The notes: a model not told the origin generated them from the letters alone. A DNA stretch of 64,000 nucleotides from Sipunculus nudus (GCA_026874595.1 CM049314.1:23761729-23825728), one strand, 5' to 3'. Positions 33,386-45,415 are shown, counted from the first letter of the stretch. Program-made: numbers and translations.

Positions 33386-36300
33386 CAAGTGACCCATGGG
33401 TCAAGACGCTCAGCCGACTGACATGTTGACAATATGTCCTTGCACTGGAAACTAATTAAAATAATAAAGGTGGCATCATCATTCATGCATATAAGCTTAA
33501 GTTCATCAAGACCCATTAGCACACCAAATTTGATGACAATCCAACAAGCCTTTCCTGAGGAACCTGCCAATTTGTGTGTATTTTTCTTTAATTCTTGGAT
33601 GCTCAAACATACCCCAAAACTCTGAGAATATAGGTCACATTGACCCAATTTCAGATTTTGAGGGGAGAACGTTTGAGGAATTCTCAGGATGCCAAGTGAG
33701 AAGATTCTTGGTCCAATGGTTATCATTTGGGCTCTACTTTGGTCTCAAATTTTCAAATGTTCTGGGGTGTGCCTATAAGCCCCATTGCTCAAAGATTATG
33801 GGTAACAGAGACCTAATTTCATGTTTCCAAGGAGACTTTTCATGTACTTCCCTGGATTTTAAGTTAGAAGATTCTAGGTCCAATGGTTATAATTTGTGCC
33901 CTGCTTTGTTTTCAAATTTTCAATTATGCTAAGGGCGCTTATAAGCCCCATAGCTCAGAGAATATGGGTGACAGAAACCTTATTCCAGGTTTCCACAGAG
34001 ACTTTTCTTGGACCTACCTGCATCTTAAGAGGTCTCAAAAACAGAGAAAAAAAATTCGTAAAAATTGAAAAAAATACAGGTAGCACCACCAGTTTGCAGA
34101 AAGTAATGTAACACTCCATGATCAATATAAATGCAAAAAAAATCATGGTTATCAATGCATTAGTTGTTGAGATACTTGAGCTTTTGTATCAAATTTTCCT
34201 TTAATTTGGGGGTACTTTAGAGCCTCATAGCTCAAAGAATATGGGTAACATAGACCTTATTCCAGGTTTCCACAGAGACTTTTCATGGGCCTCCCTGCAT
34301 GTCAAGAGAGAAGATTCTAGGTCCATTCTTTAGGATGTGTGCCCTGTTAACAGATGACCCCATCTTAAGAGATCTCAAATATAGAGAGAAAAAAAATCGA
34401 AAAAATACAGGTGGCGCCACCAGTCTGCAGAAAGTGATGAAACATTCCATGACCAATATCCATGCAAAAAATCATGGTTATCAATGCAATAGTTGTTCAG
34501 ATACTGGAGCTTTTGTATCAATTTTTAGCTCAGCTGACTATAAGTCATCTGAGCTATAGTCGTGGTCCATTGTCCGTCGTCCGTCCGTCTGTCCGTCCGT
34601 CCGTCCGTCCGTAGATGTGGCACGTTTTGAAACCGTAAGACCTAGGAATCCAAAATTCAGCATAATGTTAGATGTCCCCAAGATCTCCTACCAAGCCAAA
34701 AACTGGGTCTTTGCGACTTCATTCCTTTGAGAAATCAAGGAAAAACCTCAATTTTTTATTAAAAACCTATTTTCACACTTTAGGACTGCCTAATATCAAA
34801 ACCACTCATCTGTTTTTCCTCATATTTCCTATAAATAATCCTCTATATAATTCCTATGTACATGCCAGAAATTAGGTCTGTATTATTTAATTTAAAAAAG
34901 TTATGGGCCCAAACATAATGCATTTTTTAAATAATCAGGAAAGAAATTTTATCACTTAACACAAAACTTGTTAAAGCTAAGCACTTTTTTTCCAGTAATA
35001 TTACTTTTATTAATCAAAATTAAATTGTATACCCAAAATTAGATCAAAATCTTTTAAATTTTTAAAAATATTAGCAAAAATAAAAAATTGGTACCTTAAA
35101 TTTTGCCCAACTTTGACCATGGCACGTTTTTTTGCTGTAACTGCTGTGGATTTAATTTTCACAGCATGTTTTTGTTAGCATTTCAACTGTTAACACCAAA
35201 AATTTGAAACCAGTTGATCAAAAACTGTAGATTTTATTCAAGTTTTCAAGCACCATGTCACATATTGCTAGTGTTATGCAGTTTGCTAGAGCTCAGCCCC
35301 CGAGCTTCAGCTCTAAGTTCCTTAAATTTGGCATACAGTTAGATTTCTCCAAAATCCCCTACCATGCCAAGAATTTGGTCACTAGGACTTAATTCCTTCG
35401 AGATATCAATGAAAAACTTAATTTTTCCATTAAAAACCCAATGTTACACTTTAAGACTGCCTAATATCAAAACCACTGATCTGACTTTGATCATATATAT
35501 TATACATATTTTTCTATACATTCAATATGCACATGCCAGAAATGATGTCAGTATTGTGTATTTTTTTAAGTTATGGGCCCAAACATAATGCACTTTGTAA
35601 AAAATCAAGAAATATATTTACTCCCTTAACAAGGGCATTGCTGAAGCTAGAGATCTTTTTTGTCAGGGATGTAACATTATTTAATCAAGATTCAATTGAA
35701 TACCCAAAATTAGTTCTGAATTTTTCAAATTTTATAAGTTATTAGTATAAATATAAAATTAGTACCTTAAATTTTGCCCAACTGTGACCATGGCACGTTT
35801 GTTTCCCGTGAGCACTGTTGATATAATTTTCATATCATGCACACATAAGGATTTCAGCTTTTTAGTTTAGAAAGCTGAAAGAAATTTGCCAAATATTGTA
35901 GCTTTTATTAATGTTTTTTATGAGACCCTGTCAGACTTTGGCTCTCTCCAGCCCCTCTTGAGTCACCTGTTTGTTGACCTTGTTGACCTTTCATCAAATT
36001 ATGCACGCTTGAGGGGAGAATCCAGGCAGCTTATGGCCAGCCACAGTTGATCCAGGTGTCCTTGCAACCCAACTCATCTAGTAGTTTTAACCAACAACAT
36101 AACAATAAACAATAAATTAATAAATTTTTATTGGTTTTTAATAACAAATTAAAGACAAATAAAAAAGGAATTTGTTAGTTTATAATAACAGGAAATTAAC
36201 TTGCAGTTACTGATGATATAAGAATCTTGTATCGATGGGTAGAATGTCACGTATTCCAAATAACACCATGCAGTCACCTATGGCATTTTTCAGTTCATTT

Positions 36301-37372
36301 TTAATGATAAAGAAGTAAATCATATTATTCATTACTAATCATTAAGGATTATATGAAGGAAATTAATGATAGACAAAGATGCAGTTGATAATATTAATCT
36401 AGATTCCTACTGTGTCTAGTGTGTACATTGATGTGAAATTAGTCCAAAATGAATTTTTTACAGTTATTTTTTAATATAAATAAAAGCCATAAAACCAGGT
36501 ACTTATGATCATTATTTAAATGTGTGAATTTTGTATATTCTGGATTCTCAACATCATTGTTTGGTGAAAACTGAATAAATACCAGACATGGTGCGAATAC
36601 TTTGTAATTGTATTTAAATACGAATATGATTATGTACTCCATTATAAAATTTCTTGCATAAAGAATGGGAATTCAGGTAAAAATGAAAGTATATGAATAC
36701 CAGTGCAAATACTTTCAAAATGTATTCATGAATGCATTCATGAATATATTCTTTAATATTATTTTAATAATCATTTCAGTTATATTTTATTGAAAAAATC
36801 ATATGATTCTCTTATTATTTTTAATAAAAATTATATTTGGGACAATATTTGTAATTTTTTTTAATTAATAGTTAAACCCTTATATTATATATTCTGCTTA
36901 TAAGTTATATGGCCAAGTCAAAATCTGTGTGACAGTAGTACTCCATTTGTTAATAAAATAAATGAAATCAATCCTCTTCCCTGTCTCCAAAGGTACTATC
37001 AAAATCATACATAAGCTAAACAACAACAACTCATAATACAGCTTATATTTATTACCACACAAAACCAGCATGTGCCTCATTTCTAAATAATATTTTTTTA
37101 TCATATATAACAGCTGAGCGTCGTGACCCATAGGTCCCTTGTTCCATTATTCTGGGGGGTATTTCGGAGCCCCTTAGCTCGAAGAATATGGGTAACAGAG
37201 ACCTAATTCCAGGTTTTCAAGGAGAATTTTCATGGACCTCCCTGGATGTCAAGTTAGAAGATTCCAGGTCCAGCGGTTACGATTTGTGCCCTGTTAACGG
37301 ACAGACGGCCGGACGGACAAAGGGTGTTCGCTGTAGCTCAGATAACTTAGTCAGCCGAGCTAAAAAAATAAA
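33386..37372 (+). mobile_element. Pearl/Helitron-like element C, split by element B
   Basis: The left end is AACAAGTGACCCATGGGTC, then GACGCTCAGCCG. The right end is GGACAGACGGCCGGACGGAC, then GTAGCTCAGATAACT / AGTCAGCCGAGCTAAAAAA. The interior is the AGGTCA..TGACCC-type repeat in about five units (33600-34520 and 37144-37290). Element B (34522-37143) interrupts one unit after TTTGTATCAA. Without B the element is about 1.36 kb. Confidence 0.65.
34522..37143 (-). mobile_element. Pearl/Helitron-like element B (inverted copy of A)
   Basis: Reverse-orientation copy of element A without the 1.25-kb insertion. Left end: AGCTCAGCTGACTATAAGTC hairpin arm and (CCGT)n. Right end: CAGCTGAGCGTCGTGACCCA, then TAGGTCCCTTGTT. 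It contains both ~680-bp internal units (34620-35230 and 35230-35880) and the block with CAACAACATAACAATAAACA. Similarity to A is continuous along its length. Confidence 0.75.
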
Positions 37373-37901
37373 ACCTTTAGGGTTGTGTGTAAGACTCGAT
37401 TGGTGCCCTCTGATGAGGTGTACTTTTTTTCTCAAGCAATCTAGATATCAAATAACGGAATATTCGCTTCAGGAACTAACCAATATCCAAAACGTTTGCC
37501 CTAAATATTCTAATGGTTCGGATCAACAATGTTAAGGATACATGGGAATATGATATTTTAGTAAATCCTGAAAATAGGTTCATTAATCTTTTAGGAACTA
37601 TGATACGTTATTGCTAAAGCTTATATATGATTAAAGAAGCTGAGCCTTCGCCCCCCCCCCCCCCCCCCTGTTGAAAAGGTGCCTCTCCACGTCCCCCCAC
37701 AAAATTGCCCCCAAGAGGATATAGTAAGGAAACCTGTTATACTGACAGTTATTTAATGGGCTTTACATTCATGCCTGTGAGTTAGGCTTGGTATTATCCA
37801 GAGCCGTCAGGGGTTTGGTGTTTTACATGGTCCATTTTTTTTTTTTTTTAATTGATGTTTATGAATGTTTGCCATGCATCTCCGGGTGTCCCATAGCTTA
37901 C

Positions 37902-38060
37902 CTCTATACGCTGTTTATCAGAGTTCGTCAGAACACAGAGGCTGAACAAGAAGGCCCAGAATGTCGCCGTGAGGTTAAGGTTTTTTACAAATTCAGGTAG
38001 GTGTCGTGTCAACAGCTCTTTGTGCTCCTCCGTCATCGGTTCTGTGTCTCTGCTGGCCAT
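37902..38060 (-). CDS. NLR receptor exon 1: start codon and N-terminal half of CARD
   Basis: 159-nt exon, 53 codons from ATG at 38060 to the donor ATAGAG|GTAAGC in phase 0. It encodes MASRDTEPMTEEHKELLTRH, then LPEFVKNLNLTATFWAFLFS and LCVLTNSDKQRIE. The order 'LL.rHlpeFVknLn...LfslcVLTnsDkqrIe' matches CARD helices 1-3, and the domain continues in exon 2. A splice acceptor (a T-rich tract ending TTTTTTTACAG) lies 7 nt upstream of the ATG, so the 5' UTR begins in another exon not identified here. A second Met at residue 9 is a possible alternative start. Confidence 0.9.
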
Positions 38061-38069
38061 GGTTAGTCT

Positions 38070-39340
38070 GTAAAAAAATATTGATAAAAGATAGTAAAAA
38101 GCAGTCAACGAGCGCAAACCTCCGACAACATATGCATTCACATGCAGGTGCGCTGCAAGATTAAATTGACCCAGCCATATACGTCATCGAAGATTCATTA
38201 AAAAACAGACGATATAATGCAAACTTACATAATTTGAAATAAAGATAAGGGTAATGCATATTGCCTAAACAAAGCTCCTCTAGAAAGTAGAATGAAATTC
38301 ATGAGTTTCTATATAGTGAAAAAAATCAACAAAAGTGTTCAATGACTGTCGGGTTGTTGGCCTACATATGCTCTCAATCGCCGCAATCTAATACTTATAA
38401 AAGGAATTCGGTTCACGTTTGTTCGCAATGTTCTCTAAAACTGCGTTGTGTACACTATTGTGCCATACATCTTTTGAAAGGTTATTATCCCCGCAGTGAC
38501 ATAGGCGATATGAAAATAAATAATTTTTAATGTACATATAATTTTGAGTGATTTTTCCTTTTTTTTTTACCGAGCCCAGCCGAACTGCCTTCGGCAATCA
38601 CCGTAATGCGTGCATCGTGGTCACTTAACCTGTAACACCAAGGACTATTGTTCATATGAATAACGCTTGCTTTCAATGAGGGATTTGACCCACGTGCGTG
38701 GTCAGTAAAAGAGAAAAACACATGTTTCTCGCTTAATGAATTAGAGAGTTCAACCCAGGAGGATTAATGACAAAACCTTATTCCAGGTCCAAATTTCAGG
38801 AACAGGGCTGGGGTGGGGTGGTGGCAGGGGTTTCAGGCCTCAAAATTTGTCTTATACGATGAAAAGAAGGTTGCGGTGGTTGAAAAAGGGATACGGACCC
38901 ACTGCATGGAGTCCCGCTGGGTCCGCTTCTGCTACTTATGATGTATGCATATTTCTGTTTCCTTCTTCAGGAACAGTTTCCTTTCAACGTACATTTAATT
39001 AATCTTTCATGTGTTTCTCACATCAACCTATTCTTTATACGTCCAACGATAGAAACCAGTCAAATATCAACGAAACACTGTAAGCCTCCGCGTCTAATTC
39101 CGGTTCGCAATGTAAACCATCACTGACCAGGTCTTCAAAGTAAACATACCGGGGTATGTTTTGCCACGAGCACAGCGCCACAAAATAACGGCGAAAAATA
39201 TTTGTACATATCGTATTCCGAGAGTATTCCACTAAAATCCATATTTTCTTTTAACTTTTATAATAAAAAAATAAGCAAACATTCAATATCTAAGTAAATA
39301 TATCTCCCAAACCCCGGTAAAAAGCCCGGTATACCGGGTT
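38070..39340. other. Upstream region of NLR gene, nothing firm
   Basis: It should hold the non-coding first exon and promoter of the NLR, but no site could be fixed. A minus-strand CAG|GTTAAG (near 38629) is a possible donor, unproven. Confidence 0.35.
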
Positions 39341-39349
39341 TATCAGCTA

Positions 39350-39351
<2 letters not shown>

Positions 39352-39383
<32 letters not shown>
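39352..39383. repeat. (TA)n microsatellite
   Basis: Short TA tract of about 32 bp. Confidence 0.9.
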
Positions 39384-39385
<2 letters not shown>

Positions 39386-39518
39386 TAGAGCTTCTGTTTA
39401 TACATATTTATATTTTAAATTGTGACCCTAATTGTGAATGCTAAGGGCTAATTCTCATTCTTCATTAGTTTTATCTCTGTTAACAGTGATGCTGTGAACT
39501 CAAGCCATATGCAGGGCA

Positions 39519-40208
39519 TGTGGTCACAGCATGATATAGGCTGGTGAGCAAACCAGCCTGTATCTACACATGGCTGATTAAGGGTCGCCAACTGTGTGTT
39601 TTGTCAAACTGATGTATATGTGCTCTTAGCTCAGCACATATGCCTTTATATATATAATGATATTCAGTTTAAATGTACTTTGCTATTAGTTTTAACAGAA
39701 TCCAGATTTTCTAAATCATTCCTTTTGTTACTATGAAGATAATTGTTATATTAGTGGAATTATAGAAATGTCTATAAATTTGGTTTGCAGTATCATTGCC
39801 ATTTATTATATAAATATTAAATACTATGTACTGATTTTGAGCACACATGTTCATATAACATCTATCTTTAATCAGTGTAAAATTCAGAGAAATCTATGCA
39901 GTAACTTTTTAATTATGAGTATATTTGTATATGATCTAAAACACAAAATTCTTAATCTTAGTTCATTTAGCCCTATCGAGATAGCGTAGGTCAGTTGTAA
40001 ACTGACCAATGAGCTCCCTGCTGGCAGTTATTACATAAGGCCAGCGGGACTGTTAATGGGCAGTCAGGCAGCAGACAGGGAGAGTCCAGCACCAGCCAGC
40101 CAGCTGTTCCAATGTTTGATGCCCGCCATATTTGTTTGTAACTGAAATCAGTAAATTGTAAATAAAGGATTGTGAAACTACAAGATTGTTCTATCAAGAT
40201 CCCGCGTG

Positions 40209-40209
<1 letters not shown>
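39519..40209 (+). mobile_element. Possible solo LTR
   Basis: Begins TGTGGTCACAGC and ends GCGTGACA (TG...CA). A polyadenylation signal AATAAA (about 40160) lies about 45 nt before the end, and the 3' part is GC-richer than its surroundings. No matching second LTR, primer-binding site or target duplication was found, because a TA microsatellite abuts the right end. Low confidence. Confidence 0.25.

Positions 40210-40210
<1 letters not shown>

Positions 40211-40268
<58 letters not shown>
40211..40268. repeat. (TA)n microsatellite
   Basis: Pure TA tract of about 58 bp immediately before the Penelope-like fragment. Confidence 0.95.
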
Positions 40269-40270
<2 letters not shown>

Positions 40271-40299
40271 ATAAGACAGACACAACAGTCAAAAGATAA

Positions 40300-40996
40300 A
40301 CCGACAGCGAAACATCATACAGTATTAACTTTAATTCACCATACAGTAAAAATGTCCCCACCAACATCGGCCGAAATTTCTTAAAAATGTTTGATGAAGA
40401 ATTTTCCCCAAACCATGTACTACACAAGCTGTTCAACCGCAACACAATCAAAATCAGCTACAGCTGCATGACCAACCTAAAACAGAACATCGATGAGCAC
40501 AATAAAACTATCATCTCCAAAAACAGCGAAGTACAACCAACCATAAAAATGCAACTGTAGAAATCCCGCAGAATGCCCTATACCCGGAAAATGCCTTCCA
40601 GAGTCAGTGATATATCAGGCAACAGTTACCACTGAAAACAACAATTATAAAGCAAACCAGACATATGTCGGCTCAAAACAGAACCCCTTTAAAACTAGAT
40701 CTAATAACCACAAAACCTCGTTCAAGAATGATGCCAGAAAACAAAGCACAGAACTTAAAAAATATATCTGGGAAATGAAAGATAACAGCGTGCGCCACAA
40801 CATAACATGGAAAATTCTCAAACGTGCAAAACCCTATACCCTCCGACAACAAACAGATGTAATTTGTGCCTTTTGGAGAAATACTTCTTCATATGCCAAC
40901 CCCAACTCGCAACTCTACACAAAAGAAACGACTTGTGACGGCATGTATACACGCATATATATAGGGGGCCCTACATTCCTGCTGCGGAACCTATAA
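40300..40996 (+). pseudogene. Penelope-like element fragment: RT C-terminus and GIY-YIG endonuclease
   Basis: From 40300 the frame gives NFNSPYSKNVPTNIGRNFLK and LHKLFNRNTIKISYSCMTN, the conserved tail between reverse transcriptase and endonuclease in Penelope-like elements. A one-base gain in an A-run near 40548 then shifts the frame. The next frame has the Cys-rich CNCRNPAECPIPGKC and the GIY-YIG-type domain (VIYQATVT...TYVGSKQNPFKTR, NNHKTSF, ELKKYIWEMKD, ISWKILKRAKPY-like). The polymerase core is absent and the C-terminal CNLC motif is altered, so this is a 5'-truncated dead copy. It lies next to a TA microsatellite. Confidence 0.8.
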
Positions 40997-41192
40997 CAAC
41001 ACCGTACAAGCGACAACGAACAGACCAGCACAATATTAATCTCAAGTTTCCTTGTACCCAGCCCCCGGGATTCGGACCAGTGGAAATACCAGGTGCCGGC
41101 CCTCAACAAAGATGGATGACACCACACGGTTGATTCTGACCCCAGTGACTTTACAATAGACCCCCGAAAATGATATTCACAGCACTATTAGG

Positions 41193-41230
41193 CTACAACA
41201 TCTGAAGAGTGCCACACGCTCTGAATAACT
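41193..41230 (+). ncRNA. Degenerate hammerhead-like motif in PLE tail
   Basis: CTACAACATCTGAAGAGTGC, then CACACGCTCTGAATAAC. CTGAAGA matches the hammerhead core CTGANGA and is followed by a short pairable segment, but the GAAA core is decayed to TGAA. Penelope-like elements are known to carry hammerhead ribozymes. This one would be inactive. Confidence 0.25.
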
Positions 41231-41349
41231 AATTAGTCATGAATTGCATGCAAAAACCTAGTTTGGTTCTTGCTATACAACATAGAAATATGCTCTGTTC
41301 ACCCATCGAGCACTGCCATCAGTTTTTGCAACAAATGATGACTATATAC

Positions 41350-41351
<2 letters not shown>

Positions 41352-41404
<53 letters not shown>
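41352..41404. repeat. (TA)n microsatellite
   Basis: Pure TA tract. Confidence 0.95.
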
Positions 41405-41405
<1 letters not shown>

Positions 41406-41469
41406 TTGCATTACATATGTGTGTTAAGTACAGAAAAAGCAGGATAATTTTTTCTAATATTATTAAGTT

Positions 41470-41830
41470 TGGAGCAAGTTTCAGGATCCTATCTCAAAAT
41501 TGTTAACCATCTCTTCATGTAATTTTGTACATAATTTTATATATGTACATAAATAATATCAATGCCACACTTGGAACATCAAGCATACAAGTATAAAGTA
41601 TTCACTTAGTGCCTATAACAAAAGTTTGATTACGTATAGTTAGGAAACTGAACTGCAATTCAAATATAACGATAGGCTTTCAATGGCTTTCAGTCTTCCG
41701 TTTACCATGCAGATAGATGAGAGATTTATCAAAATGATATTATGTATGTGCAGTTCTATAAATTTACTTGTTCCTTTAATAGCTCACAGAGGGATATCTG
41801 ATTTTACTAATTTAAATGGTAACAATCTAG

Positions 41831-41877
<47 letters not shown>

Positions 41878-42665
41878 AAAGCATATATGATCGAATTGAT
41901 AGAATATGTTATCCTTGATTTTGAGAGCAGGTTTAACAGACATTGCCAAGTTTTACATAGGTTTCATTCACTTTTGCATCATTCAACTTACAATTGATGG
42001 ATTCCACGTTTAATTAACTATAGTTTTTTCCCAATGTTTAGTATTAAACCTTTTTTACATCATGTACATTCTTTGTAAGAAATAAATAATATATATTATA
42101 ACCTCGTGTTCATTATGTCATTCATATTAAATTGCCCAAAGTCACGTGATGAAGCCGTCATTACTTGACACCAATGAACTTAAAGGTTTAATAATATGGC
42201 TTGTTTCACAAGTATCTATTATAATTCTCGAGTAATTGAAATGAAATCTCGTGAGATATCGGATCAATAGCTGAGAAAAAGTGCTAAAACTGGAGGCATT
42301 AGATCGATCACACTTGGAGCTCGTATGGGAAAATAAACTGGACAGCAATTTGGAGCAAATTTCAGGATCCTATCTCAAAATTGTTAACCATCTCTTCATG
42401 TAATTTTGTACATAATTTATATCAATGCCACACTTGGAACATCAGGCATAAAAGTATAAAGTATTCACTTAGTGCTTATAACAAAAGTTTGATTACGTAT
42501 AGTTAGGAAACTGGCTTGTTTCACAAGTATCTATTATAATTCGGATCAATATCCACAAGTATCTATTATAATTCGGATCAATATCCGAGAAAAAGTACTA
42601 AAAACTGGAGGCATTGGATCGATCACATTCGGAGCTCTTGTATGGGAAAATAAACTGGACAGCAG
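41470..42665 (+). repeat. Locally duplicated block
   Basis: 41470-41650 recurs at 42352-42515 (both have TTTCAGGATCCTATCTCAAA, TTGTTAACCATCTCTTCATG and GATTACGTATAGTTAGGAAA). 42198-42345 recurs at 42511-42665 (TGTTTCACAAGTATCTATTA, AACTGGAGGCATT, GGGAAAATAAACTGGACAGC). The second copy lacks about 600 bp, including a TA microsatellite at 41833-41875. A 31-bp piece (CACAAGTATCTATTATAATT) is triplicated. Confidence 0.85.
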
Positions 42666-43653
42666 ACCAAAGGCGGTGAAATTGGATCCGGATAAATAAA
42701 AATGTTAACAGTTGTTCTGAGGCCTGTAATCTATCCAGGCAGTTTGCACCGCATATAGCACACATATATGTACATAAACCATCCCGGTAAAATAAACCTT
42801 GTCACCTTCATCGGAGTAAACTTTTCATTACAATGAATAAAAGCAAAGCAGCATTCGAAATTAAAACGGAAAATATGTTGGTATAAATTATACTTTAAGT
42901 ATGGAAACGTCCCACCCAGTAAGAATACACAACGAATTACATAAACAAAGGACAAAAATCAATAACATTTTTCTTCATTTCAGATAAAACTTATCTATAT
43001 ACATCATAAGGAATGGAATGAGTCATTAAAAGAATACCTTTCGCTGATCAATTCTCTCACACAACGCTCTATTCGGTTGTATCGGCAATATTTGGTCTGC
43101 TATCAGGGCCGCCCAGCGGAGAGAAGACTGTAACCTTGATACGTGGGCTCGCCAGATATAAACACTCGGGAATTATGGGACGTTACCACGCGCCCTCCTA
43201 TCAGTACATGGTCCAGTATAAAAAATAAGTATACCACAGTTCATACTACCTGGCAATCTTTTTTCCTTGTCAATGACAAATCAATGTCATTATGTGTTTA
43301 TATTCGTTTCACACCGGCCAGATTTAAGCGCGTTTCTTTTGCATTTTGGTATTATTTTAACATTCTCACGATTCTTGCTTAAGACCGCATGAGCATAACA
43401 AGGGGATAATATCCTACTTTGACCTTGCATTATCTATTAAAATTGGCCGTCCAGTGTGTATATAATCATCTGCTCGGTTCGACATTTTGATACACTCGAA
43501 AATTTTATATTTCTTCTAAGTGATTTTCTAGTTACACAGCAATGTACTAATGTCAATAACATCTTGGCATGCATGCTCACCTTAAATGCAGGCCTGCCCG
43601 TTGAGAGACAGTGTGAAATTCGTCACTTGTATCTGTGGTACGTAAATCCCGCC

Positions 43654-43716
43654 TGCTGATATGTTTAAGGGACCTATTCCCATATGCTGATATGTTTAAG
43701 GGACCTATTCCCATAC
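43654..43716 (+). repeat. 31-bp direct tandem duplication
   Basis: TGCTGATATGTTTAAGGGAC, then CTATTCCCATA occurs twice without a gap. Confidence 0.95.
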
Positions 43717-44521
43717 CAGGTATATAAACATTATATTTTTTTTAACCAGGGACATGCCAGTTACATTTTAGTCAGCTCAGCTTAAAGAATAATAAAAGAA
43801 ATATTAATATTTATTATGTATTTACAATTATAGTCGATCATTTTTTTTCAGTAAATGAAGTGCATCTTCAGGCATGCGAGTGAATTTGTGATCCTTGTTC
43901 CCTTGTAGAGAGAAAATTATATACGTACATACATACACACAAGAGAGAGAGCGAGAGAGAGAGGAAAAATGATTTTTTTATCTTAACCGCTATAGTAAAT
44001 ATGTAGATCCAAATCAACCCGGTGTCGCTCGCTATTGTACCGCGCATTGTACTAGTTAAACGCGAGTGCTTTTTTCATATCAAGTGGACGGAGGACAGAG
44101 AGAAACGTCAAAACTATCTACAATGTTACATTGGCCTGCATGCCCACTCTTACACAAAGTTCTGAAGATCAGTTCAACCGAAGCTCTTATCTAAGCATAT
44201 ACCGATTGATAAATATGCTAGTCTGTTGATCTATGTATAACAAGGGCATGGGTTGTTGGATATTTGCTTTATCTTGACAGTCCATGTACTCTTCACACTC
44301 TTCACTCATGCACATTGCCCTACATTCGTCCCTGATCTTTTTTTGGCGACGAGTGGTACATGGTTGGGATATCTCTACTAGTGTGTCGTTTTATTCATTC
44401 TTATATGTCAACTTACTCTGGGAATATATAATAAATCGCTGAAGGACAAATTTAGCCAGCAATTTATACAAAGCATATTGTTAAAATGCAAGAAAGAAAG
44501 TTTACATTTTCATGAAATGTC

Positions 44522-44562
<41 letters not shown>
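44522..44562 (+). repeat. (GA)n microsatellite
   Basis: Pure GA tract of about 40 bp; a shorter GA-rich stretch lies at 43941-43964. Confidence 0.95.
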
Positions 44563-44565
<3 letters not shown>

Positions 44566-45415
44566 TTGAAAATCCCATTTTATTGCAGCATTTTGCAAGC
44601 ATTGATCTCGACTCCCTTCGGCCCAGTTTGTTTGGCTCCTTTTTTTCCAGTACATTTTAAACAAGTATATACCTGGAAGGAATGCACACGGCAGAAGAGA
44701 GCTATATTATAAATGTTCCTTTATTACTGAACCATCCTAATAAACCCGTATCTTAAACTTGGAGGTAAAAATCATATTACTGTGAGCGTTTGTTCTTGTA
44801 CTGAATCACTTGAAAAGCAGGCTTTCGTAAAGTGTCGGTAGATAATGTTCAGTTACACTCTTTGGTCACACTTCCCCCTTATACATCTTTCATTGAGCTC
44901 TACTGTAACCTGTTTTTTTTTAATTTCCTTCGTTTGTCTCTCTGTTAGCAACATTACTCAAAATGGTATTAGCGGATTTTGATGAGATTTTCAGATTTTA
45001 GCTCGGCAATGATACAAGGAAAAATCGATCAAAGTTTGGGTGTGATCCGCATTACCATTTTGATCAAGAATTTTTCAAAGGAAAACCGTTGCATTTCTGA
45101 CAATGCCATATGATGTAATGAGCTGCCTTGGCGGAGGTCTCTGCTCTTAGAGTGCAAATTTCTAGTTTGCAAGTTAACTGATCCAGCACCCAGTTAGGAC
45201 CTGTATACGTCCTTTCTTATCTTAACCACACATGTACCTTGTATACCCATGCATTATTTGCGCACATGAAAAAATATATATCCCAGGTCTTTTTTGGTAA
45301 CAAATGGTAGCTGGTTCAGATATCATTAACAACGTAACATTTTATTAAAGGTGAACGCCTTAGTCTGGTGGCTCATAATAAATCATCAATTAATGACTGT
45401 TCTTTGACAGGATGT

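Larger units (their letters stand above)
19760..38060 (-). other. Gene span: CARD-NACHT-LRR (NLR-class) receptor
   Basis: Five coding exons join in phase to an 887-residue protein: 37902-38060 (1-53), 31415-31567 (54-104), 30711-30759 (105-120), 28509-28714 (121-189) and 19760-21856 (190-887). All introns have GT...AG ends. The architecture of CARD, pre-NACHT helical region, NACHT NTPase and ribonuclease-inhibitor-type LRRs is that of NLRC-type intracellular sensors, which oligomerise on sensing ligands and recruit partners through CARD-CARD contacts. Ligand and partner are unknown. The introns are full of transposons. An acceptor 7 nt upstream of the ATG shows there is at least one further non-coding 5' exon. 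Confidence 0.85.

Noticed and set aside
33307-33726. 139-codon minus-strand open frame
   Set aside because: Crosses poly-G/C tracts and the end of a Pearl-like element; it is antisense to the repeat, with no domain.
38530-38720. Minus-strand sequence with GGGTCAAATCCC, resembling a tRNA B box
   Set aside because: No matching A box or cloverleaf; too weak to call a tRNA or SINE.
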